Shown here piece by piece: positions 1 to 9,846 of a stretch of 64,000 nucleotides of DNA. Made by a program: the position numbers and the translations under genes. The first letter of the stretch is position 1; every line of letters starts with the position of its first letter. The notes beneath the pieces were generated by a model. It made no database searches. It was given only the letters and a program-made list of their open reading frames with translations, and was not told where the DNA came from. This stretch comes from Ziziphus jujuba (Eukaryota; Streptophyta; Magnoliopsida; Rosales; Rhamnaceae). The stretch covers positions 5,716,501 to 5,780,500 of the forward strand of contig NC_083381.1 in NCBI RefSeq assembly GCF_031755915.1, written 5' to 3'.

Positions 1-1149
1 GTATGAGATCATCAATAGATTTCATCAGTAAAATCACATTTAAAGCATGAAAAAATCTCATCATATCAAAGCACGTTACATTGTATTATTACCTCATAGA
101 ACACATATTAGTTGTGATTTCAGGTGAAGATTTGCTTACCTTGATCAATAGGCAAATTTTGTTTAGGTACTACTTAAGGGTTGAAGAGCTTTTTGAACCC
201 CATAAAGATTAATACGCATAAAAGTCAAAGCTTAACCTTCATACTTTTTAAACTAAATAAAGTTCATTTATCAAATCAAACTTAAAGTTGGAAAACCTTT
301 TATATTTTACCTATATGACCCATTGTTATAATAATTTTCACCTTTATATTTGGCTAAGGGTATAAAGGCCGATATTTATATGCCTACAATTTTGCAGATA
401 TTTAGAGACCCTATAAAGGCAGTTCTCTTCATATTTTTAAGTCATTTTGAGGTTCGTAGATGTTCGAAATGAGTTCCCTAACTTAGTTTACCATCATCGT
501 TATGTACACAAAAACATTTTCATGAGGCTCACTTTGAGAATTCACTATAATTTATAGGAAATGTAAATGAGGTAATAAATTTCTGTTCCTCTAGGTATCT
601 ACAAATTTTCAAGTCACTTAAACCTTTCTAAAGGCTTTAATTCAATGCTTCACTTTGGGACCTCAACATTGTCCCTGCAACAAGACCAATTCTAACTGTT
701 GAAAGCCGAAACTCTTTCACTTCTTTCTCAACTAAGATGATTCAGGTATCTATGGAACGACTAGAATATCAGTTTCTGATGGTTCATGCCTCATCTCATT
801 TTGATACAAACAGGTTACATGAACATTATCTAAAATCTAATCTAGCAAATGCAATTTTCCCATAATTTTATGTTGAGGATTGAATTGAAGATTATAAAAT
901 TCGTTGCATTTTATATATATATATATATATATATAATATTTATGGATTTAAAATTTTTTTAGAATTGATAATAACATTCTAGGAAATATCTACAAAAATT
1001 TCAAGCCTAAACATACCTCTATAGCTCGTGATCTTCTTATAATTGAATACTGAATAATATAAAACAGCTCACATTTCTCAGATAGAGTCTCAGATCTAAG
1101 TTGTGTAAGGCATAAAGCAATGAATATTTAAGTAATCCAAAGCCTAAGT
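1..1149. other. Unassigned AT-rich DNA
   Basis: No gene, RNA or transposon terminus was recognised. There is no long open frame on either strand. The only structured sequence is a TA microsatellite near 912-935. The stretch ends at the left target-site duplication (1150-1154) of the solo-LTR-like element that follows, so it is probably the older host sequence that received the insertion. Confidence 0.5.
912..935. repeat. (TA)n microsatellite
   Basis: About twelve uninterrupted TA dinucleotides in AT-rich flanks. Similar short TA runs occur near 47405-47437 and 52915-52932. Confidence 0.9.
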
Positions 1150-1736
1150 TGCATTGTAACACCCCGTCTCGAACCATGTCGGAAATTTTTGCACGTTGAC
1201 CGAGGTTTACTGTTGACCGTTGACCGTTGACCGAAGGGGTCAAAAGTTGACTTTTTGATCCGGTTGGAATTCTAGGTTGACTGAGGTACCGTTACAAAGT
1301 ACATGTTGGCACGAGTTCGTAGACTGGTAGCACGTTGAAAACGGAGCTACGGTTTGAAAGTTATGAGCAAAACAAGTTGGGGTCCAAACTGTCCAAGGGG
1401 TGCCGGAGTTGACTTTTTATTCATGCAAGGTTGAGCTTTGACTCATGCATGGTTATGAAGTGCTCGTCGATACGAGTCCGTAGACTAGCGGCACGTCCAA
1501 TTTGGACATGTGGTTTAAAAGTTATGGACCTGTAAAGTTTTTCAAATACTGTATTATTTTAATATTATTTTTAAAACGCGTAACAATGTGCCACGTGTGA
1601 CTTAATGAAGGTGACCATGTGTCACCATGTTGAGAAGCCACATGTCAACCATGTGTAAAAATCAAATTATTTTTATTATTATTTTAAATAATAATATTTT
1701 TGTTTAATTATTTAATTAATTTGAATTTATTTGTTT

Positions 1737-1887
1737 TATTTTTCCTTTTCTTTTTCTTTTTCTTTTTCCTTTTCTTTTCTTTTCCCCACGTGGGAAAACA
1801 CCCTTCTTTTTCTTTCTTTTTTTTTCTTTTTTTTCTTCTTTTTTCCTCCTTCTTCCCCGAGCATCAAAACACACACACACACACAGT
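1737..1887. repeat. CT-rich tract followed by (CA)n
   Basis: An almost pure pyrimidine run (1737-1858, broken by CCCCACGTGGG near 1784) leads into a (CA)n run at 1868-1887. It lies inside the solo-LTR-like element. The Phe/Ser-rich and Lys/Glu-rich open frames across it are low-complexity artefacts. Confidence 0.85.
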
Positions 1888-3823
1888 TTTTTTTTCTCCC
1901 ACCGGCCGTCCCTCTCTCTCTCCTTGCTGCACTTTTTTTGGCCATCCATAGCCCTCACGCGCCGGCCACCGGTGTAGCCCGCCACCTTGCAACCTCGGCC
2001 ACCAAGTTTCCCAGCCAGCCGCCGCCGGACGCGCCCAGATTGGGCCGGCGAAGTCGTGGCGGCGAGGTGAAAATTTTCCGGCGATTCTCGCCGTTTCCGA
2101 CCAACCCAGCCCGTCCCATACCTCTATCCCACTATTTTCGACCCCTATGAGTCCATTTCCGGGGTTAGATTGCCTAAAATCCCCACCGTTTGAAAGATCC
2201 CTCAAGATCAAAACCGGCCGAAGCTTCCCGACCAAATTCCGGCCACCTCCGGCGGAATTGGGGTCGATGGAGACCGGATTTGTGATCCTCGTTCCACGAG
2301 CTTCGATTCGGTATATTATTCGACCATTTTGGTTAACTTTTGCGTTTAAGCTCCCCGGGTACCGGGTATTATTTACCCGAATAAAATATTAATTTATTTG
2401 ACTGTCTGTGAATTTTGTTCTAGGAGCACCGGTGAGTCGTAGAATTGATCCCGTAGTGGATCGTGGTTTAATTGCGTGCTCCAGGTGAGTGACCCACCTT
2501 TAAAAATATTTTTGGGGTAATTAATTGTATTTATGTGGTATTAATTTGATATCTGTAATTTGTGCTCATGTGGTGTATTTTAAGTACAATCGGGAAAAAT
2601 ATTATTTTATATATATATTTACCCATTGGTAATAAATGGAAATTTTGGGGTCATTAGAAATTCCCGATTATTATTTTATTGTAATTAAATGGTATTTATT
2701 ATACATGAGCAAGTATTTTCAGTAATTGATTGTGTCTGGATTTTATATCATTTTTGGGCAATTAATTATGTTTAATTGATATTTAAATTATGCTCATGTG
2801 GTGTGGTTTAATTATGAATTATATTGTGGTTAATTTATTATGCATGAGCAAGGTGTATTTTGGTAGTATTTGTACGTGGTTTTTAAAATTGATTTTCCGG
2901 GCATAATTGGGTTAAATATTTTACGAAAATATTTGTTTAAATTTTATAAATTATGTCCACGCTATTTTTATGGTTGCATCTCGTACTTCGAGGAAATTGT
3001 GGTTTGTTGGTTATCAATGTTTCGTACCGGGTTATTAAATAAAAATATGTGGGATGGTGTTTTGTGAAAATTTGGTATACTTCCCACGGTAATTTTGGAA
3101 AACGGTACGGTTGGTTATTATTGTTTATTTTTAGACGCACTCATACAGTATTGGTGTTCTGGTGTATGGTGTATGGACACATGGTAGCACGCGGTTATTA
3201 TGTGGTTTAGCGTGCGGTTATTACTTCACCCGTGAGTTGCCATTGGACCGTGGGCAGGCAAGGTTATTGTTGTGCACAGCCGCCCCCCTCCTTGGCCGGG
3301 TTGATGGTTTTAGCAGCGGTACTGTCGGGATGCCGAAGTGACCGTTGCAGGTTTCTCTCTTTAACCCCCCGCCAGTCGGTGCTCAGGACGCTGGGTATTG
3401 GAGGGCATCACCGGTATATGGTGTGGTGCGTCGGTGTAAATTGCAAATAATGTTTTAAAACCCCAAAGGTGTTCAAAAATTATTTATTATAATTTATTAC
3501 ATTTTATTTATATTTGGGGTATTTATTTATTTGTTTGTTGTTTATTAAATTATTTGATGTCTTGGTTTTCGGGGAGTACGTACATCGGGTTTTGTGAAAA
3601 TGTTTTAAAAGGGGAACTTTTCAAACGGAGTGACTAGTGAGGGTTTTGAGAGAAAATATTACTTCAATTGTTTATTTATTTATTTATTTAATTGTTCGGT
3701 ACTGGTTAATTAAATTCCTTTATTTTTATATTATTATTATTAAAGGTGTTCAGTAGTTAGGGTCACTCACTGAGATGATTAGCATCTCACACTCTTAAAT
3801 TCCGTTCCCCTAGGTCCAGGTTG

Positions 3824-3858
3824 GAGACGTTGATTGTCCGGGGGGAGCCCAACGTCTC
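3824..3858. repeat. Inverted repeat (9-bp stem)
   Basis: GAGACGTTG at 3824-3832 pairs perfectly with CAACGTCTC at 3850-3858 across a 17-nt loop that contains a G run. It lies about 380 bp before the 3' end of the solo-LTR-like element, just after the motif GATTAGCATCTCACACTC. A transcript hairpin in the R/U5 part of the parental LTR is possible but untested. Confidence 0.6.
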
Positions 3859-4439
3859 AGTTCGTTGCCGAAGGTTCAAGAAGTTTTTCTTCCCTTTTCC
3901 TCTCTGCCTTGTATTGCTTCTTTATCTGTCATTTCATAAATTCCACATTTATCTGTATAATGCTCTGTATACTGTTTTGGACGTGTAGTTGTTTTTATGC
4001 ACTGGGTTGCTGCTGTTGTTTTATTTTGAAGTGCTGCAATTTGTGGAACCAATTTGTAGTTGTGGGAGGAATAAGAGGATGTTTTTTTTTGAAGTGTGTT
4101 TTCAGTGCAGGTAAATTTTGGTTAGTCCATCCCTTAGGGGAGGTGCTGCCGGATTTTCCGTTGGAAGGTCCGGTGGTATTTCCCTGGGATCAGGGCTTGT
4201 CTAGGGTTCCGGGAAGGAATTCTGGACGGGTCCTGACATGCATAATTTCTTGTGGTAAAATCTCAAAACTAAATTCAAAGTATTAACATAATCTATAGAA
4301 ACCAAACTACAAACTGTTTTGGAATTTTGTCAACAGCTTTGGTTTAACACATATGATGATTTTCTTGATGATCCCAAACTAATTTTTTCCTTGATATGAA
4401 ATCTTGGTCACTTCCTAACATGAAACATTGTGGCTAAAC

Positions 4440-4782
4440 TGATATGTTCTTAGTATCCTTGTTCTTAGAATTCGAGAGAAAGAAGGAAAGAAGAAGAAGG
4501 AAGCAAAAAGGAAGACAATTTTCTCATTCATGCCATTACCATTACATCACTTAGTTCATATAGGCTATTTGCATTGTCTATAACTACACGATAACTACTA
4601 TGACATAAAAGGAAGAACATGGTTACAGTTATATTTAAAAAGCGGGAAAGAGTGGTTCCTAATATACCCCCAACTCTCATCTACATGAAAGCCATGCATC
4701 ATATAAGAGCCATGTAGACGGCATGGTGTGCTTGGACATGCATGGGGATGTGCATGGGATGTAAGTTGCTAAGTCCACATCA
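4440..4782 (-). mobile_element. LTR of chromodomain chromovirus E
   Basis: On the minus strand this stretch starts TGATGTGG just after a purine tract and ends AACATATCA, a TG...CA segment of about 343 bp. It lies directly downstream of an integrase/chromodomain remnant, the position of a 3' LTR. No second LTR or TSD is visible because the 5' part of the element is missing. The interval 4244-4439 on its left is unassigned. Confidence 0.6.
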
Positions 4783-4795
4783 TTCCTCCCCTTTG
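4783..4795 (-). promoter_or_regulatory. Polypurine tract of element E
   Basis: Minus strand CAAAGGGGAGGAA abuts the TG of the LTR. This is the expected plus-strand primer site for reverse transcription, and its place between chromodomain remnant and LTR supports both calls. Confidence 0.65.
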
Positions 4796-5105
4796 AGTTT
4801 ATACTTGTCCATAAGGATAAAGTCTAGATAAAGTATTGCGAACCTGCAGGCATTCTCCCATGTTGCATTAGATACCGTTGTACCTTACCACTGTACCAAA
4901 ATTTCAGTCTTGGGTCGATATTTTCCCCGATGGATGACTTGAGTGACCAATACAACCTCGAGTTGGGGCAAAATTGTTAACTCATTAGAATTGTTGCCCT
5001 ACTTGCTTCCTCAATAAATTGATGTGGAATACATCATGGATGGCAAATCCCGAAGGCAATTCTAAGTGGTCAGCCACATGTCTAATTCATTTTAGGATCT
5101 AGTAT
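4796..5105 (-). pseudogene. Integrase C-terminus with chromodomain remnant
   Basis: Conceptual minus-strand translation gives a chromovirus integrase tail (LELPSGFAIHDVFHINLLRK). A chromodomain-like run follows, with EILVQW, then ATWE, then DKYKLKGEE just before the polypurine tract. In chromoviruses this domain follows integrase and binds modified histones. Here it is out of frame in places and has a stop after QW. The upstream pol is absent: the fragment is cut at 5106 by the end of the B1 LTR. It is the only chromodomain-bearing element seen in the window. Confidence 0.65.
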
Positions 5106-5127
5106 TGATATGAACCTAGGTAGACTC

Positions 5128-6024
5128 TAATATGAACCTAGAGCGACCTGCCTCTAAACCCGTAACAAAAATAGAATTAGGACCGTCTAATTACAAGCTA
5201 TCAATGGAAGACCTCGATCCGTTACCTATATTTGAGGTAAGAACCTTGGTATAGTGAAGACGCCACAATAGGATGCAGAATAACCTATTGATAAGTCAAA
5301 TTTGAACTCCACAAGCAAAGCTTGAAAAAGTTCAATATAGTTCTTAGAGAACCAAGAGAATCACTCTTACTTTGAATAAAAATCGTAATCTCCTCTTTAT
5401 TCATGAGTTATGTGCCTTTAAATAGAAAGAATAAATTACAAAACTTTCCTAAATTTGCTAAAAGTAAAGGTGGAATAATAATGGACGAAAATTAGGTTTA
5501 GGAAACCTAATGTGATTAGGTTTAGGAAACCTAATTTGGTTAGGTTTAGGAAATCTAATTTAGCTCCTAGTTTCCTAATTTGCATGGTCTTTAATTCTTT
5601 GAGCAATTCAACTTTAATAAAATTAGGAAAGTAATTTAAAAACCTAAAAAAACTAAATTAGGAAAGTAAATAGGCAACATGCCAAAATCCAATCAAAACA
5701 TAAATAAAAATTAATATTTTTCTAATTATAAAATTTGGCCAAGCTTAGTTGGATGCCATGTCACCATATGCTGCCACATCACCATGTTGTAGAAGTCCAT
5801 GCCTTAAACTCTCTTTCACGTTGGCATCCACCATCCCAATCATATGGAAAAATTTTAGTTCATCTTCACTAATGAACTTACTTCCTTGGGTTGTAAACAC
5901 CTCTTGGATTAAACTATTTAGTGCCTTTTTCAATTTCTTTACTCGTGCTCAGGTTATGGGTCCTGTAGACATTTGAAGTGGATCTGGGCTCCATCTTGAA
6001 GGGCTCTTGGTCATGTCCTCATCA
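5128..6024 (-). repeat. 3' LTR of G1 (A1)
   Basis: About 897 bp, preceded on the minus strand by the purine tract AAGAGGAGGGGAA. The first ~270 bp continue the pol reading frame and encode a basic TRAR/K-type peptide. U3 carries three copies of a palindromic TTAGGTTTAGGAAACCTAA-like repeat (about 5485-5562). A TATA-like TTTAAATAG region lies near 5415-5425. Confidence 0.85.
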
Positions 6025-6037
6025 TTCCCCTCCTCTT
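6025..6037 (-). promoter_or_regulatory. Polypurine tract of G1
   Basis: Minus strand AAGAGGAGGGGAA immediately precedes the LTR start TGATGAGGACATG. The same tract precedes the A1 LTR at 35237, and a variant precedes the one at 51711. Confidence 0.8.
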
Positions 6038-6041
6038 GAAA

Positions 6042-6528
6042 AGGATTTGTCCTCAAATCGTCACCTGCACAAAAAGGAGAGAAATCAGCGACATTAAAAA
6101 GTAGCACTCACATTATACTCACCTGGAAGATCCAACTTGTAGGCATTGTCATTAAGTCTCTCCAATATTTGGAATGGACCATCTCCAGGCAGCATGACTT
6201 TAGACTTTTGTTGTTTTGGAAACCTCAACTTCCTTATGTGCAACCAAACACAATCTCCTGGGTCAAACACTTTTACAACAAATTCTAGAAATACAAGTTC
6301 ATCTTTGCAAAAATCACACTTCTTAAGGTTAGCAAATAATCTTTCCTTCCTAAGGACTCCTAAAATTATCCTAAGATGCTCTACATGCTTACCTAAATTT
6401 CTACTATATACAAGAATATCATCAAAATCAACAACCACAAATTTCCCAATAAATGGATGCATGACATGCTTCATTAATCTCATGAAAGTGCTAGGTGCAT
6501 TAGTTAACCAAGTGGCATAACCAACCAC
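6042..6528 (-). pseudogene. RT-integrase fusion (internal deletion)
   Basis: The minus-strand frame runs from the RT palm (NAPSTFMRLMKH, then VVDFDDILVYS, the YVDD-type catalytic motif) through LRKERLFANLKKCDF to VFLEFVV. It then enters the integrase tail ([31 protein letters not shown]) with no RNase H or integrase core between. The same junction occurs at about 34978 (+), and a related one at about 23350 and 30420 (-). The reading frame is kept across the deletion. An active pol product is not expected. Confidence 0.85.
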
Positions 6529-7049
6529 TAATACAAACCATGCTTTGTTTTAAATGCTGTTTTCCATTCATCACCTTCCTTCATACGAATTTGATGATAA
6601 CCACTCTTAAGATCAATTTTTGAATACATGCATGCACCATACAATTCATCAAGCATATCATCTAACCTAGGAAGAGGGTGACGATATTTGACAGTTATAT
6701 TGTTAATAGCCCTATAATCTACACACATTCTCCATGTTCCATCTTTCTTAGGGACTAATAACACAGGTACAGCACATGACATACCCCTTTTCAAGCAATT
6801 CACTTACCTGCCTTTGAAGTTCCTTTGTCTCCTCTGGATTACTCCTATAAGCCAGCCACTTTGGAATTGTTGATCCCGAAACAAAATCAATTTAATGTTC
6901 GATCCCTCTAATCGGTGGTAAACCACTTGGAATCTCCTCGGGAAAGACATCATCGAACTGCTGCAAAAGAGAAACAATAGAATTAGGCAAAACAGATTCA
7001 TCAGGGTTAGTTAAATGATTCATATATGCTTCTTTGTACATCATTGCAG
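6529..7049 (-). pseudogene. RT N-terminal half and protease-RT linker
   Basis: The 6528-6803 frame has [20 protein letters not shown], then [14 protein letters not shown] and [12 protein letters not shown]. These are the fingers and first palm of a CRM-like Ty3/gypsy RT, including the first catalytic Asp context. Upstream (6804-7049) is the linker, with PEEIPSGLPP-type and YRSNPEETKELQ-type motifs seen across frames. Stops and shifts break it from the downstream RT part. Confidence 0.8.
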
Positions 7050-7592
7050 TCATAGGCTTTCTACAACAAAAAAATTCTTCATCTCACTCTGTTTTGCATA
7101 AAAACTCTCTTTTTTCTTTCCACTCTTTTTCTTTTCCTTTTCACTCACACTCTCATCCTCATCACTCTTTTTCTTCTCTTGGTGGTTGGATACAGTTTGA
7201 TTGTGTTGTTGTTCAACTTCTCTTCGCCTTTGTAAAGCCAATTGATCATCAAAAACTTGTTTAGGAGTCATCGGCATAAGCACCACTCGTTTACCCTTGA
7301 AATTGAAGACAACCTTATTAGTTCGACCGTGATAATTAGTATCTCTATCAAATTGCCACGGACATCCTAAAAGCAAATGACCAGCTTGCATTGGTACCAC
7401 ATCACAAATAACCTCATCTTCATAATCACCAATAGAGAATGCAATCTTCACTTGCCTATTCACCTTCAACTCTCCACAATCATTAAGCCATTGTAGCTTA
7501 TATGGTTCTGGATGCTTCATAGTGGGTAAACCTGACTTTTCAACCCTAGTAAGACTAGCAACATTAGTACAACTTCCTCCATCAATAATCAT
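7050..7592 (-). pseudogene. Retropepsin-like aspartic protease of G1
   Basis: The frame starts MIIDGGSCTNVAS, where D-G-G occupies the place of the D-S/T-G active site. It continues with LGLPT/KHPEPYKLQWLND-type sequence, VKIAFSIGDYEDEVICDVVPM and HLLLGCPWQFDRD, the second half of a retropepsin fold. It ends in a Lys/Glu-rich linker. This enzyme class cuts the gag-pol polyprotein. The frame overlaps the gag C-terminus by 4 nt. Confidence 0.8.
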
Positions 7593-8100
7593 ACTACATA
7601 CCTTATCCTTGACTTTGCACCTAGTATGAAAGATGTTCCTCGTTGCACTTTCTTCTCATCTTTATACACAGTTAAAGCTTTTCTAGCAACCAATAACAAG
7701 TCCCTTCCAACTGGATACTTGTAATCTTCTTCATCTTCATCATCAACGTCCTCCAATGGTGGCATGGATTCATTGTCCGACTCTTCTTCTTCAGTTTCAA
7801 TGTCTCCACTTTCTCGAATCACCATGACCCTCTTATTAGGATATTGACTTGCAATATGACCCCTGCCTTGACATTTAAAGCACATGATATATCGATTTCT
7901 AGTTGAAGATGAATCGAATTTACTTACTTGCTTAGATGAGGATGGTTCGACCTTAACTTCGAATTTAGGCCGTGTGGTGGCTTTATCTTCAAACTTGGGC
8001 CGATTTGGTTTTCATGTATCGGGCTTGCTTTCCAAGTGTGTTGACCAATACTAGGTCTTGTGGTACCCCTCCTCTTGAGTTGTTGCTCTACTTTGATGGC
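7589..8100 (-). pseudogene. G1 gag C-terminal half with zinc knuckle
   Basis: Residues near the start of the 7589-7885 frame form CFKCQGRGHIASQ(Y): a CX2CX4HX4C knuckle whose final Cys is Tyr. An acidic stretch (EEEESDNE) and the VARKALTVYKDEK motif follow. The adjacent 7886-8100 segment reads AIKVEQQLKRRGTTRPS in the same sense. Gag continues on the other side of C1 from 15077, so the two pieces are one gene split by the insertion. Confidence 0.8.
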
Positions 8101-8105
8101 CATGT

Positions 8106-9846
8106 TGATGTGTAAAATCAACTCGCAAGTGCACGAATCGTTTTCAAGTAATAAAGTGGAAAAATAGGGTTGTCGTACCCAAGGGATTAAGTATTAAGTA
8201 CCAAAGATAATTAGGTTTTGATAATATTTGAACTAAAATTTAAGATGGCAATTGAAAACTAAATAAACTAAATTAAACAAAAGCAATCAATTAAAATTAG
8301 ATCAATTTCAAGTAAGAGAGAGAATTGAATAATTATGAATACTAGGGCATTTGATTTCACCACTAACTATTCCAATTTAATTACTTAAATATGTGAATTT
8401 AATTAACTAGTAATTTTGTTAACCATACTTAATCACAAAATTAATCAAAAGTAGTTTCCACTCACAATTGATAATATTCTCATAACCTAATTTATTCCTT
8501 CCGGCCTATAAATTAAATCATGCAAATTCATCAAGCATAGATTAAGCAAATAATATGGCATGAGACATAACTATTTTCCAATCAATTATGCATTTATGTA
8601 AATCATTGGAGATCCATAATATTATCCTTTTCCAAGCTCAAATATTATTAAAATCATTCATTCCTTCCGGCCTATGAAAGCATTAAATATACCAATGATT
8701 TATTAACAAAACATATTACTAATTAAATAAAACTCAACATATATTAAAATAATTAAACCTTCATAGTTAGGGCTACATCATAGCCCTAGCTATGAAAATT
8801 AGTTCATGGTAAAAATAATTTCAACATCCATAATTATTAAAAATAATAAGATTCACAATTAAAGAGAAAGGAAAAGAGAATAAAAACTATTGAAGAAATT
8901 CTCCTCCAAGAGCTCTCAAAGTCGTAGCCTTCTTCTCCAAGCAAGCCCACGTCTCTCTGCCTCCTCCAAGCTCTCTAATGGATCTTCTAAAACTCTAAAA
9001 CTTTAAAACCCTAGAACCCTTAAGAGAATCTTAGAAACTCCCAAAATTTGGTTTGTTTCTATTTAAGCCTCCTAAAAGCTCTTAAATAACTCTCTAAACT
9101 TGTATATCTTCCTTCAATGTGGTGGGGGCTATATATATAGGACCTTGGGAATCTTTTTCTCTCTTTATGTTCAATGTGGGAGTCTTGGAAGATACATTTT
9201 TTAGGCCATGAAAAGGGTTGGACGAATTTCATGTGTAAAAAGGAAACTGCATATTACTTGGTCTCTACTACTTTCCTTTTATCTAATTCCTCCTAAAAAA
9301 TAGTTAATTAGTCTAATTTACCCTTAATGAAGCATGTGACATGACATGTGCCTCATTAATGATAAATTAACCAATTATTGCCACTTGTTTTTATCTTGGC
9401 CCTCAAATTGCCTTGATTCCCTCTTTTGATCAATGGTGGATATTTAACTAGAATATTATTTTTTATAAATTCTAAACTTTAAATGATGATAACTCTTTGC
9501 TCGCACCTCGAAATCCAAAAATAACGAGACATTTGAAATCCTCAGATCGTGATGATTCATATGACATCCACTTCCATCATGAAATTCCCGATAGAATCTT
9601 TATGGAATCTTCAAGGTATCGTTTTGGAATCTTTTTAATGCTTAGTCCGTTCGAGCTCAAATCTTGCTTCCCACCATAATTCGACCCAAGGAATCCATTT
9701 TTATGGTTTTTTTCTTAAAATTCTTCCTCTTTTACCTAGATTAAGAAAAATACATAATTAAGTATCTTTCCATAACAAATTAACACAAACTAACAAATAT
9801 TAAGCAATAAATATGGCATAAAATCATCAATATTTTAGACCTAACA
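8106..9846 (-). repeat. 3' LTR of C1
   Basis: 1741 bp, TG...CA. On the minus strand it starts TGTTAGGTCTAAAATATTG and ends TTTACACATCA. A TATATATATAG core-promoter-like stretch lies near 9131-9142. Downstream of it in transcript sense is a 13-bp stem hairpin (8762-8794). Confidence 0.92.
8762..8794. repeat. Hairpin in the family C LTR
   Basis: CATAGTTAGGGCT and AGCCCTAGCTATG pair with one mismatch across a 7-nt loop. The same hairpin is at 13987-14019 and, with substitutions, at 21079-21110 and about 55570-55605. It lies a few hundred bases downstream of the TATA-like site, so it would be in the transcribed R/U5 leader. Confidence 0.7.

Larger units (their letters stand above)
1155..4238 (+). 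mobile_element. 3.1 kb solo-LTR-like element, TSD TGCAT
   Basis: The element begins TGTAACACCCCG and ends GGTCCTGACA, so it has the TG...CA ends of an LTR and an inverted TGT/ACA terminus. TGCAT is directly repeated at 1150-1154 and 4239-4243, as expected for integrase-made insertion. No gag or pol similarity was seen inside. The content is a CT-rich and (CA)n tract, a GC-rich block around 1930-2300, AT-rich DNA, and a strong inverted repeat near 3824-3858. The simplest reading is a solo LTR of a large-LTR Ty3/gypsy family left by LTR-LTR recombination. The alternative is a LARD-like non-autonomous element. The parent family is not identified, and no second copy is in the window. Confidence 0.8.

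Noticed and set aside
1700..2235. Overlapping open frames of 69-139 residues on both strands
   Set aside because: They follow a CT-rich/(CA)n tract and a GC-rich block inside the solo LTR; composition is low-complexity and no domain is recognisable.
3232..4286. ORFs at 3232-3450 and 3834-4286 as host genes
   Set aside because: Both lie within or across the edge of the TSD-bounded solo-LTR-like element and show no recognisable domain.
5749..5976. ORFs of the MDAMSPYDATSP type (also 16506, 26778, 35285, 40752, 44793, 46322, 63578)
   Set aside because: These are the antisense shadow of the LTR-encoded polyprotein tail of family A.
9497..9679. 60-residue ORF repeated at 14722-14904, with relatives near 20200 and 58023
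   Set aside because: It lies in the U3/U5 of family C LTRs, antisense to the element in C1; more diverged copies lose the frame. It recurs because the LTR recurs.
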